Of a stretch of DNA of 63,496 nt, positions 1-6,603 are shown one piece after another; positions within the stretch are counted from its first letter, which is position 1, and every line of letters starts with the position of its first letter. The DNA comes from a virus, in IMG/VR virus record IMGVR_UViG_3300012920_000036, positions 1 to 63,496 of that record; one strand, given 5' to 3'. A program made the translations under genes and the position numbers. The notes beneath the pieces are model-generated. The model saw only the letters and a list, made by a program, of their open reading frames with translations, was not told where the DNA came from and did not search any database.

Positions 1-186
1 GGTAGCGGGTGTCAGAACATAAAGAGTTTTGAGGCAGACTTCGGAGGGGTGGACATAGAATACTACCCAACACATCCGAGTCAGGAGGAGAAAAGCATTT
101 TTGATTTTGGCAGCAGAACAGAGGACTTAGTAGTGCCAGCGAACTGGGACGGCCCTTTGCTGATGCCAATGAAAACGATAAAATAA
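1..186 (+). CDS. 3' end of a tail-appendage-region protein (partial)
   Basis: An open frame runs in from the window edge and stops with TAA at 184-186, giving 61 residues ending in MPMKTIK. No domain is recognisable. It is followed after one base by the next start. The fragment at the right edge (63239-63496) ends on a complete codon, so if the molecule is circular the two pieces form one continuous 147-residue fibre-type gene. That join is inferred, not seen. Confidence 0.7.
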   Translation, partial: GSGCQNIKSFEADFGGVDIEYYPTHPSQEEKSIFDFGSRTEDLVVPANWDGPLLMPMKTIK

Positions 187-187
187 T

Positions 188-634
188 ATGGCTAACATAT
201 ATTCTATATGCCGGTACGAACCTATGTGTTCGTGTGACGATACGAGTCGGGTCTGTTCAATTATCATTGGCATGACTGGAAAAGACGAATCAAATGATAG
301 GCACAATGGCTACGATGATGGGGTGCTGAATCTGGAGGACAACAAGCCTTTGCTAACTGATGTTGCTACTCCAGAGAAAGCGTCAGAATTGGTTTCTCAA
401 TTCGTGGCAGATCAAGGTTTCAAGGCAAGCATCGACGCGCAGATCGAAGCATCGAAATTGCGTGATGTTCCTCCCGAAAATTTTGAAGTGCCAGAAATCA
501 CTTTAGATTTAAGCGTGGAACCAGCAGTAGGTAGTCCGGCAAATCCAGCGGTGGAGCCTCCAGCGGAGGAATCTAGCGAGGAAAAAGCGGAGGAATCCAG
601 CGAGGAGGAAAGTACAACTGATGGCGAAGGGTAA
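188..634 (+). CDS. Acidic protein of unknown function, 148 aa
   Basis: The N-terminus is rich in cysteine (CRYEPMCSC) and the last 40 residues are low-complexity Glu/Ser/Pro (repeated ESSEE). No domain is recognised. The ATG follows an AT-rich leader without a Shine-Dalgarno. Its end overlaps the next small gene, placing it in the late virion/lysis operon. A disordered, virion-associated or chaperone-like role is possible, but nothing in the sequence proves it. Confidence 0.6.
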   Translation: MANIYSICRYEPMCSCDDTSRVCSIIIGMTGKDESNDRHNGYDDGVLNLEDNKPLLTDVATPEKASELVSQFVADQGFKASIDAQIEASKLRDVPPENFEVPEITLDLSVEPAVGSPANPAVEPPAEESSEEKAEESSEEESTTDGEG

Positions 635-779
635 ACTTACTCAACGGCAGATGTCCGCACTAGAGCGACACTCTGAACATCATACCAAAAAACACATGAG
701 CAGCATGAAAAAGATGATGCTTGATGGAAAAACATTTGGCGAAGCTCACAAAGCTGCCATGAGAAAGGTTGGGCAATAA
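621..779 (+). CDS. Small basic phage protein, 52 aa
   Basis: Starts MAKGKLTQRQ and is Lys/His/Met rich (HSEHHTKKHM, then MKKMM). Similar short proteins with an 'LTxRQ...HSxHHTxKHM' pattern recur in marine phages, usually of unknown role; that is recollection of a family, not a search. It overlaps the gene before it by 14 bases, and its TAA shares a base with the next ATG (TAATG), so translation is probably coupled. Confidence 0.7.
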   Translation: MAKGKLTQRQMSALERHSEHHTKKHMSSMKKMMLDGKTFGEAHKAAMRKVGQ

Positions 780-937
780 TGCCAAAATCAAAATCAGATA
801 AACCAAAACCAACAAGCCCAGCCAAGTGGAATAAAGCTCTGGCTGAAGCTAAAAGTAAATACAAGGTGCATCCAAGTGCGTATAGCAACTCCTATGCAGC
901 CAAGCGTTACAAAGAAATGGGAGGAGGGTGGAGGTAA
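779..937 (+). CDS. Small basic phage protein with PSAYSNSYAAKRY motif, 52 aa
   Basis: The 52-residue protein ends with YKVHPSAYSNSYAAKRYKEM and a Gly-rich GGGWR tail. This 'K(V)xPSAYANxxAxKxYKxxGGGWR' ending is a widespread phage signature of unknown function. It starts on the TAATG overlap with the preceding gene and ends in the same way at 937, so three tiny basic proteins are made in tandem. Confidence 0.75.
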   Translation: MPKSKSDKPKPTSPAKWNKALAEAKSKYKVHPSAYSNSYAAKRYKEMGGGWR

Positions 938-1188
938 TGGCGTATCAAGGTGGGCTTAGACAATGGCACAAGGAAAAGTGGATAGACACTAAAACTAACA
1001 AGCCATGCGGCAGAAGTAAGGGCGAAAAGCGTGGGGTTCCTGCGTGTAGGCCGACAAAAAGAGTTAACTCGAAAACCCCGACAACTGCTGGGGAAATGAC
1101 TGCGGCTCAAAAACGAAAGTTCAAAGCTCGAAAGACTGCTTTAGGTCAGCCACCTGGAAAACCTCGGCGCGTAAAAAGGGCTGCATAA
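937..1188 (+). CDS. Small basic phage protein (GGLxxWxKEKWID family), 83 aa
   Basis: Starts MAYQGGLRQWHKEKWID and continues with KPCGRSKGEKRGVPACRP, a pattern seen in many marine phages and possibly nucleic-acid or metal binding because of its paired Cys and high Lys/Arg content. I chose the ATG at 937 (TAATG overlap) over an in-frame ATG at 928 because the family begins at MAYQ. Function is unknown. Confidence 0.75.
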   Translation: MAYQGGLRQWHKEKWIDTKTNKPCGRSKGEKRGVPACRPTKRVNSKTPTTAGEMTAAQKRKFKARKTALGQPPGKPRRVKRAA

Positions 1189-1207
1189 ATCACTTGTGAG
1201 TTCTGAG

Positions 1208-1220
1208 TTGTAACCTTAAA
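1208..1220 (+). promoter_or_regulatory. Recurrent motif copy 1 (TTGTAACCTTAAA)
   Basis: This is a variant of the TTGT(C/A)ACCTTAA motif found at six other places in the window. It lies in the only sizeable gap of this gene group (1189-1256), 36 bases before the start at 1257. Confidence 0.5.
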
Positions 1221-1256
1221 ATACTGATGCTTACACAATAAGCGAGCAAAATCGAT

Positions 1257-1466
1257 ATGGCAGAGATAACAGAACAGGTAAAACAAGCTGTGCAGATTCT
1301 TGCACAGATTGCAGATAGAGCATTGGTTGATGGTCCTTCGGGCAGACAGCGTGATCAAGCAGTACAAGTACTCGCGGAACACGCCGGATTGTCTACAGAT
1401 CAATCAAACAATCCTACGATACAAATGCCCACCGATGGTGAGGCTGAAGACGTTGAATCTAATTGA
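1257..1466 (+). CDS. Unknown small protein, 69 aa
   Basis: MAEITEQVKQAVQILAQIAD is a predicted amphipathic helix; the C-terminus is acidic. No family is recognised. It heads the putative lysis gene group, after a 68-base gap that holds copy 1 of the recurrent motif. The next membrane-protein gene overlaps its 3' end. Confidence 0.6.
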   Translation: MAEITEQVKQAVQILAQIADRALVDGPSGRQRDQAVQVLAEHAGLSTDQSNNPTIQMPTDGEAEDVESN

Positions 1467-1620
1467 CGATATAAAAGTTTGCTTGGCTACAGGGCTTGCG
1501 TTCGGGGGGTGGTATTTAGAACCCCTCGATCTTGTTTTTAAAATCCTTGTTAGCCTTGCATCCTTTATTTACGTCATTCTTAGAATCAAGTACCTAATCA
1601 AACAGAATAAAGAGAAATGA
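1435..1620 (+). CDS. Small membrane protein, holin candidate, 61 aa
   Basis: Two hydrophobic stretches (about residues 15-30 and 34-52, including LVSLASFIYVILRI) are followed by a basic tail KYLIKQNKEK, the arrangement of a small two-segment holin. I start it at the ATG at 1435, which overlaps the previous gene by 32 bases; the frame is open farther upstream. It ends in an ATGA overlap with the next gene. Holin function rests on topology and position only. Confidence 0.5.
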   Translation: MVRLKTLNLIDDIKVCLATGLAFGGWYLEPLDLVFKILVSLASFIYVILRIKYLIKQNKEK

Positions 1621-1937
1621 AAAAAATTATTCTATTAACGGCCCTGCTCGCAACTGCGAGTACGGTGAACGCAGGCGGACTTTTCGGAGCCGGTCTGAAA
1701 CCAAAACCAAACGTAACTTTGTTTGGTCAAAAACTGTCATGGGCAATCCCGTCTCTTTGCATTGGAGCAAAGGCAGGAGTTCTGCCGGATGCAGGATTAT
1801 CGTCAGACGGAATCAATTTTAAAATTCCGTACTTCGCACTCGATCTACCATTCCCCAGCATCACCATCAAAGGGACAAACTCTGTCACCGAGGTGAAGAT
1901 TGGGGCAATCGAGAAAACCAAACAGGAGTCTAAATAA
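1617..1937 (+). CDS. Exported protein with signal peptide, 106 aa
   Basis: Residues 1-19 (MKKIILLTALLATASTVNAG) form a clear Sec signal with a type I cleavage site near VNA-GG. The mature part of about 86 residues is beta-prone and has no recognisable domain. It sits between small membrane proteins in the presumed lysis region, so a periplasmic lysis or virion-assembly role is possible. An endolysin motif is not visible. Confidence 0.65.
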   Translation: MKKIILLTALLATASTVNAGGLFGAGLKPKPNVTLFGQKLSWAIPSLCIGAKAGVLPDAGLSSDGINFKIPYFALDLPFPSITIKGTNSVTEVKIGAIEKTKQESK

Positions 1938-2191
1938 TGTTTAAAAGTAAAACTGTACTAACCGCTTTAGGAGCCGCGCTTGCATCTACCGGCGCAGCCC
2001 TTGAGGGAAGTATGGCATGGCCTGACGCGATAAACGTCATCGTGATGTCTGTTCTCAGCATTTTCCTTCGCCACGGCATCTCCAAAACAGATGCCAAGGT
2101 CAGCGAGGCGACTGAAGCAGCGTCTGCTGCCGAGGCAGCAATTAAGGTTAGTGCCTCAACGGTTAAGGCTAAGGCAAAGAAAAAAGCCTAA
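1937..2191 (+). CDS. Small membrane protein, second holin candidate, 84 aa
   Basis: Hydrophobic segments at about 5-22 (TVLTALGAALASTGAALEG) and 28-45 (PDAINVIVMSVLSIFLRH) are followed by an Ala/Lys-rich charged tail ending KAKAKKKA. This is typical of holins or antiholins. It shares one base with both neighbours (TAATG junctions), so it is translated as part of the lysis run. Confidence 0.55.
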   Translation: MFKSKTVLTALGAALASTGAALEGSMAWPDAINVIVMSVLSIFLRHGISKTDAKVSEATEAASAAEAAIKVSASTVKAKAKKKA

Positions 2192-2385
2192 TGGCTTGGC
2201 TCTTGGCATTGCTGAAATTAATACCAGGACTGGCTAAGATTTTGGCCAAGCTGGAGGAGACAATGCGATATGCTCAAGCTGAACAAAGACGTGAAGCCAA
2301 GCACTCTCGCGTGGACGATGCCATTGCTGACGCTCTGGCTAGTCCTCACGATAGGGACGGGCTGCACGACGACGAAACTAAATAA
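2191..2385 (+). CDS. Inner-membrane spanin-like subunit candidate, 64 aa
   Basis: An N-terminal hydrophobic/amphipathic helix (MAWLLALLKLIPGLAKILA) is followed by a charged helical stretch rich in E, Q and R. That is a short version of an Rz-type i-spanin, although the membrane segment is weak. A second reading frame with a lipoprotein-like start begins inside it at 2270, the classic overlap of spanin pairs. Assignment depends mainly on this architecture. Confidence 0.45.
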   Translation: MAWLLALLKLIPGLAKILAKLEETMRYAQAEQRREAKHSRVDDAIADALASPHDRDGLHDDETK

Positions 2386-2521
2386 TGTTGACCGGCTCAT
2401 AGAGCGTCACCCGAAAGGGTTTAAGGACGCTGTCAGGGCCAGCGAGGAGGCTACTGAGTTTGTCCGTGATGCATTGAAAACCTTGGCTGACGTGGAGGCA
2501 ATGGTCGAGAGAGGAAATTGA
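2270..2521 (+). CDS. Lipoprotein-like protein, o-spanin candidate, 83 aa
   Basis: The N-terminus has a hydrophobic core LLTLWLVLTIG followed by TGC at residues 31-33, a weak lipobox whose -3 position is Gly. An in-frame ATG at 2318 would give a shorter and more typical lipoprotein signal. The rest is helical and charged. It overlaps the preceding membrane protein in another frame by 116 bases (68 if started at 2318). This suggests an Rz/Rz1 pair; a non-lysis lipoprotein remains possible. Confidence 0.5.
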   Translation: MLKLNKDVKPSTLAWTMPLLTLWLVLTIGTGCTTTKLNNVDRLIERHPKGFKDAVRASEEATEFVRDALKTLADVEAMVERGN

Positions 2522-2528
2522 ATGCGGG

Positions 2529-2918
2529 ATGCTCGCCACGGGGAAACGAGGGGAACTGCTGGCGGCTGAGAAGCTCATTGAGAACGGCTGGGACATTGCA
2601 CTTCCTATCGATTCCTCGGTGTTTGATCTGATCGCTGTCAAAGGTGATCGACGGTGGCGCATCCAAGTTAAATCAACCCTTCAAAAACATTCCTACGAGA
2701 ACACGACTCCCCACTACCAGTTCCAGATAGCCAAGGGCAAAAGTTTCAAACACAAATACGAGTCAGGTGAATTAGACTTCTTCATTTGCGTTGCCCTCGA
2801 CAGCCACCGATTCTGGATATTCCCCTTTGGTAATCTGGATAAATTCACCGTCAAGGTTTACGATAATTCAGCAAGGTACAGAGAGTACGAGAACGCATGG
2901 GAACTGCTCGAAAAGTAG
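2529..2918 (+). CDS. PD-(D/E)XK endonuclease, intron-endonuclease-like, 129 aa
   Basis: The sequence shows the core of the family: an N-terminal Glu (GKRGELLAAEKL, residues 5-16), then SSVFDLIAV with Asp near 33, then RIQVKST with a Q-x-K motif near 46-48. This resembles the PD-(D/E)XK group I intron endonuclease family (I-Ssp6803I type), also seen as small stand-alone nucleases. It lies directly before attP, where cargo genes are common. Nuclease fold is likely; the target is unknown. Confidence 0.7.
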   Translation: MLATGKRGELLAAEKLIENGWDIALPIDSSVFDLIAVKGDRRWRIQVKSTLQKHSYENTTPHYQFQIAKGKSFKHKYESGELDFFICVALDSHRFWIFPFGNLDKFTVKVYDNSARYREYENAWELLEK

Positions 2919-2926
2919 AAAATGAA

Positions 2927-2947
2927 TGTGGGAATAGTGTGGGAATA
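2927..2947 (+). repeat. Left arm-type repeats of attP (two TGTGGGAATA copies)
   Basis: TGTGGGAATA occurs at 2927-2936 and 2938-2947, 11 bases apart, about one helical turn. The same pair recurs at 3181-3190 and 3192-3201 on the other side of the tRNA-like core. Related inverted copies are visible at 3079-3088 and 3136-3145. This is the layout of integrase arm-type binding sites. Confidence 0.65.
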
Positions 2948-3017
2948 ATAATAAGTACCCAAAAATTAAAGACGTAAATAACTGGACTACAATTAGATAA
3001 GCCAAGAAGCACCGTTA

Positions 3018-3064
3018 GCCTTTTAAGCCGTTGGTTGTGAGTTCGAGTCTCACCCGACCCACCA
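3018..3064 (+). other. attP: attP core: 3' half of tRNA-Lys(UUU)
   Basis: The 47 bases match the last half of a tRNA: anticodon loop CTTTTAA, 3' anticodon strand GCCGT, variable loop TGGTT, T stem GTGAG/CTCAC with loop TTCGAGT, acceptor strand CCGACCC, then ACCA. The bases before it cannot complete the anticodon stem (TTAGC where ACGGC would be needed), so only the identity block for recombination is present. It stands next to the integrase gene, as usual for tRNA-targeting phages. Confidence 0.8.
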
Positions 3065-3180
3065 TTCTTTTTCCTTTGTTTTCCCACTTTTCCTAACGAT
3101 TTTGCACGTTTTGAAGCTGAATCGTGTTTTACTGATATTCCCATTCTCTCTCAAATTTTCCTGTTTTCTGCCAAAATTTA

Positions 3181-3201
3181 TGTGGGAATAATGTGGGAAT
3201 T
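3181..3201 (+). repeat. Right arm-type repeats of attP
   Basis: TGTGGGAATA at 3181-3190 and TGTGGGAATT at 3192-3201 repeat the pair seen at 2927-2947 with the same 11-base spacing. They directly abut the end of the integrase gene and probably bind the N-terminal domain of the integrase. Confidence 0.65.
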
Positions 3202-4611
3202 TTAGGCCGCGATTGAAACAGAGAAGTATCGGTTCACCTGTTTGCCGTTCACTTTTGCGCCAAGGTAATTCTTATCCAGACAAGCCACCCCTGTTCCCAT
3301 CTCGTATTTCAGAAATTCTTTTGGGTCTTGGTCGTTGTCCTTGGCTCGTAGCTCGCTGTACCTGTAAGTTCCAAAGCTGTGGCGTGGGCCATCTTGAATC
3401 CAATCAATGCCGATATGTTTGGCAATGTTATTGACCGCTTGGCCAGCAGAGTCTCTGACGCTTTTAAACAATTTCTCAAAGGCAGCTTTTGTCTCCGGTG
3501 TGACTTCGCCACGCTTTTTAAATTCCTTTTGGCATTCGTGGTACAAGGGGTAGAGGCGAGCGGCACACTCATTAGGAAGAAGCCCCCCTTTAGCGACCTT
3601 GCCCCTTCCTCTAGCCTTATCGAAATATGGCCAAAGTATCTCTTTTAAGTTCGGCTTAATTTCAACATGGCGAGTGCCACCACCAAGTTTACGTTTCCCA
3701 ATGGTAATGTAATTAGAATCCCAATCGATCTGACTCCATTGAATCAGCATTGCCTCAGAAGGGCGACACGCTCCGAAAAACTGCATAGACAGTATCGGGA
3801 GCCAATCGAAGCTGCGGCCCTGTTTGTCCCAGCCGGTACTGGTTTCCAGAATTGAGTAAGTTTCATCCGGTGAAAAATATTTAACGTGATCTAAACCAAA
3901 TGATTGAGAGGTGTTGTCTTTCCCAGATTTCATTTTCAGTTTTCGGATTTCAAACTTACTATCCACTAAGCTCGGCTCTTGGTCTTGCCCCCATTTTAAA
4001 AACGCCTTAACTGACTTTGCATATTTGTCATAAGTCTCTTTCCCCCATTCCTTCCTGCGCTTCTTCCGCCAGAGATCATCCATCCGTGCCAGTAGTTCCG
4101 CGCACCCAACACCATACAGCGGGTTCTGTAACCACGGACTAAACACTAGCTCAAGATGCCGCTTGATCGAACCCACTTGGTCAATACCAACCTCGTCTGA
4201 TTTGTATTCCAAAAACCTTTCTATGCAGTCCTCCACGGGACGTAATGCAAACTGGCTCAAATACTTCTGATGTTTTTTCCAATCCCTAATAATCTCTAAC
4301 GGGGTCTTGTCTGTATCAACATCAGCCATTTCGTTTTTAATATCCTGCCATTGGCGGTTGTCGGATTCCGTCATTCCAACAGACTTGCCACCGTTCCAAT
4401 TCTGGCAGAGATCGTGGGCGAATTTATCAACAGCCTCTTCAGTTTTCCTGTTGGTGAATTTGCGATTATTTGGACTATGTACGGTTGAAGTGAAATACAA
4501 TATTTTAAAACCTTTTCGGTCACTCTCCCATTTGTATTGCAACCCCATTTCCCTAGCGGCTCTATTTTGCTTGGCCTTGCCGTTCTGCCATAATGTCCAA
4601 CTCATTTGCAT
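3202..4611 (-). CDS. int: Tyrosine-recombinase integrase, 469 aa
   Basis: Catalyses site-specific recombination between attP and the host tRNA-Lys gene. A central SAM-like core-binding region (about 110-230) is followed by the catalytic domain: Arg283 in ACRPSEAM, a KRK turn near 306-309, Arg410 in GPRHSFGTY and the nucleophile Tyr449 in KNYLG. The His of the usual HxxR box is Asp here, and the second His position reads MGTG. Similar substitutions are familiar in Verrucomicrobia-type integrases. It is the last gene of a leftward three-gene block and its end touches the right arm repeats. Confidence 0.88.
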   Translation of the reverse strand: MQMSWTLWQNGKAKQNRAAREMGLQYKWESDRKGFKILYFTSTVHSPNNRKFTNRKTEEAVDKFAHDLCQNWNGGKSVGMTESDNRQWQDIKNEMADVDTDKTPLEIIRDWKKHQKYLSQFALRPVEDCIERFLEYKSDEVGIDQVGSIKRHLELVFSPWLQNPLYGVGCAELLARMDDLWRKKRRKEWGKETYDKYAKSVKAFLKWGQDQEPSLVDSKFEIRKLKMKSGKDNTSQSFGLDHVKYFSPDETYSILETSTGWDKQGRSFDWLPILSMQFFGACRPSEAMLIQWSQIDWDSNYITIGKRKLGGGTRHVEIKPNLKEILWPYFDKARGRGKVAKGGLLPNECAARLYPLYHECQKEFKKRGEVTPETKAAFEKLFKSVRDSAGQAVNNIAKHIGIDWIQDGPRHSFGTYRYSELRAKDNDQDPKEFLKYEMGTGVACLDKNYLGAKVNGKQVNRYFSVSIAA

Positions 4612-4632
4612 TGCGTTTAAAGAGAAATTTTT

Positions 4633-5685
4633 TTACCAATCAACTCCGCAAGCGTTAACTCCGCAAGCGTTCTTCGGCCCACGCGATCCTGCTGTGTCCT
4701 CGACTTCCTTGGAATTTTTTATCTCCTCCTTAAAATAATTAATGAAATTTTCTTCATTATGTTTCTTCATCTGCTTAACAAATTGATTCCATGAATTCTT
4801 TTGGGCAAACGGGAGATTTTCGATTATTTCCGCAAACGATAGTTCATCCTCAAGTTTTTGATATTCAGCTATTGGGACAGTTTTAGGATTACTAACTCGC
4901 GCCGCCATTTCAACTGTTATCGTTTTGTCCCAGCCATCAAGGGTTTGAATCCATTCCAACACGTTAAACGATTGTAGGCCAATTGCCATGTTAACCGCCA
5001 ATTTGTAATAAATCATTCGGGTAAAATCATCATTCCCTAGTATCTCTTCCATTCGTACTGGGTTGTCGTAAGCTATCGAACGGGCTAACGCCATAAACTG
5101 GTTTTTTGTGTCACGCTGGGTTCGCCAACGGTTCGCCAATTTAATTTGGTGGTCAATGACTTTATCTTTCGCCTCCAGTTGAGCATCTTTTTCGTCGAGT
5201 TGCTCGTTAAGAGACATTATGTGGTCGGTCAATCCCTCGGCACGTTCGCCCATGTGTTTATAGTATTGGTAGTGAATCTGTTTTTCCGTTTCAGCAGCTT
5301 CATGTAACGATAGAATTGTCCTATTGTGAGCTTCGATATGTTCATCGCGTCGAGCAATTCCTTTTCGCAGCCCATTAATTTTGCTGTTTAGCTCGGCGTT
5401 TTTTACAGCCGTTTCCTTTGCCTCATTCACCGCCATTTGAACGCGATATTCCTCGTAACAGGCAAATAATATAGCAATGGATACAACCACAGCTATGGTC
5501 TTCCAGCCCCCACGGCTAACATGGCGCATAATGCTATTGCACCTGGTATCCGCTGTAGCTTCAGCTAATTCGGCTCGATGGTCAGCGTTTTCGTTTGCTA
5601 CTTCCGCACGAACATCTGCTGCATCTTCCGCAACTGATTGATTATCTATTATTTTTTTTTGATTATTTGTTATTTTGTCCAACAT
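4633..5685 (-). CDS. Membrane-anchored coiled-coil protein of the lysogeny block, 350 aa
   Basis: Residues 1-55 are charged and helical (repeated A/E/D/R heptads), residues about 62-77 form one membrane segment (TIAVVVSIAILFACYE), and about 85-200 is a long coiled coil rich in E, K, Q. The last part is globular and ends with a duplicated ACGVNACGVDW. No known family. Its place between integrase and regulator, on the lysogenic strand, suggests expression from the prophage; superinfection exclusion would fit but is only inference. Confidence 0.65.
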   Translation of the reverse strand: MLDKITNNQKKIIDNQSVAEDAADVRAEVANENADHRAELAEATADTRCNSIMRHVSRGGWKTIAVVVSIAILFACYEEYRVQMAVNEAKETAVKNAELNSKINGLRKGIARRDEHIEAHNRTILSLHEAAETEKQIHYQYYKHMGERAEGLTDHIMSLNEQLDEKDAQLEAKDKVIDHQIKLANRWRTQRDTKNQFMALARSIAYDNPVRMEEILGNDDFTRMIYYKLAVNMAIGLQSFNVLEWIQTLDGWDKTITVEMAARVSNPKTVPIAEYQKLEDELSFAEIIENLPFAQKNSWNQFVKQMKKHNEENFINYFKEEIKNSKEVEDTAGSRGPKNACGVNACGVDW

Positions 5686-5698
5686 GTTCTTAATTTGT

Positions 5699-6010
5699 TT
5701 ATTTGGTTATTGCCTTTCGTTTTGCTTTTACAGCAGCAAGCTCACGATTGAGCCGCTTTAGGTTTTCGCTCATTTTCTTTTGGGTGATTTCGATGGTTGA
5801 AGCTATAGACGTTAGTGCGTCGGCAGTTGCGATTTGAGCCGCTTCGCTAACATCTAAGGCATCGGCTTGCACCCCCTCCTTTAATTGACTTCGGATAGCA
5901 TACTCTATCCATTGGTTAATCGACATTTCTTCAGAAGCAGCAGCTTGCTCAATCATTGAGTACAGAGTGTCTGTGCATCTAAAGGCTCGATTTGTTTTTT
6001 TAGGTTTCAA
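5699..6010 (-). CDS. Ribbon-helix-helix regulator, 103 aa
   Basis: The N-terminal 50 residues fit an Arc/CopG-type ribbon-helix-helix: strand NRAFRCTDTL, helix MIEQAAASEE, then SINQWIEYAIRSQL. A helical, Lys-rich tail follows. First gene of the leftward operon, divergent from the rightward regulators, with a palindrome at 6045-6059 in the shared promoter region. It is the best candidate for the lysogeny repressor or for an autoregulator of the integrase operon. Confidence 0.7.
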   Translation of the reverse strand: MKPKKTNRAFRCTDTLYSMIEQAAASEEMSINQWIEYAIRSQLKEGVQADALDVSEAAQIATADALTSIASTIEITQKKMSENLKRLNRELAAVKAKRKAITK

Positions 6011-6044
6011 AATAATGCTTATTGATCTCGGTTCTTGAAAAAAT

Positions 6045-6059
6045 TTTCTTTAAAAGAAA
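6045..6059. promoter_or_regulatory. 15-bp palindrome, operator candidate
   Basis: TTTCTTTAAAAGAAA is a perfect palindrome (arms TTTCTT/AAGAAA, 3-base centre) in the 183-base divergent gap between the leftward ribbon-helix-helix gene and the rightward operon. The gap is strongly A+T rich and includes a T/A run near 6106-6120. Binding by the adjacent ribbon-helix-helix protein is inferred. Confidence 0.4.
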
Positions 6060-6193
6060 TATGCGAACCGGCTTCAAAATAGTTCAGTTTCATGCATTGT
6101 CAAATTTTTTTTTAAAAAAATGAAACCCAAACAAAAAAAGTTATTGCGATATCATTAAAAAAAGTTTTCACTTTCCGAGTGCCAACAAAGCGG

Positions 6194-6349
6194 ATGAAAG
6201 AAAAAAAAGAGAAAACCACGGGCTTTGCGTATGACAAGGAAACAGGGAAGTTAATAAACGCTGGGGCAAAGTTGCACTTAAACGGTAAGGGAAAGCCCAG
6301 CATTAGCAACTTCCTTCGCGCAGCCGTTCACCAGTATTTTGAGAAATAA
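6194..6349 (+). CDS. Small RHH-like protein, at least 51 aa, start uncertain
   Basis: From the ATG at 6194 the product ends SISNFLRAAVHQYFEK, which looks like the second helix of a ribbon-helix-helix fold. In-frame sequence upstream (codons for KKVFTFRVPTKRM) would supply the missing beta strand, but no ATG is available there; a GTG at 6179 or a rare ATT codon would be needed. It ends on TAATG with the next gene. First gene of the rightward operon. Confidence 0.55.
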   Translation: MKEKKEKTTGFAYDKETGKLINAGAKLHLNGKGKPSISNFLRAAVHQYFEK

Positions 6350-6600
6350 TGGGTTGGAACGATTTGCAGATAAAAGTTAAGCCAGAAACTCCCAAGGCAA
6401 TCAGAGGCATCGAGGAGATGTTCACCATTAAGGAGTTAACTTCCCTGACAAAAAAAGGAGCATCTACTTTATACCGACTTATGGAACCTTGGGATGTGAG
6501 AAAGACGAGCGACATAGGGCCGAATGGTGAAATCCCTTACAAAAAAGTCGGAGGCTCCACCAGATTTACAGCAGAAACAGTAAGACAACTTACAACATAA
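6349..6600 (+). CDS. Excisionase-like HTH protein, 83 aa
   Basis: FTIKELTSLTKKGASTLYRLM (about 25-45) is a MerR/excisionase-type helix-turn-helix and IPYKKVGGSTRFTAETVRQL the typical wing and last helix of the HTH_17 class. It starts on a TAATG overlap at the head of the rightward operon. An excisionase or Cro-like role fits both sequence and place; direct evidence for either is lacking. Confidence 0.65.
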   Translation: MGWNDLQIKVKPETPKAIRGIEEMFTIKELTSLTKKGASTLYRLMEPWDVRKTSDIGPNGEIPYKKVGGSTRFTAETVRQLTT

Positions 6601-6603
6601 ACT

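Noticed and set aside
3018-3064. Functional tRNA gene
   Set aside because: Only the 3' half is present; upstream bases cannot form the D arm, the acceptor stem or the 5' anticodon strand.
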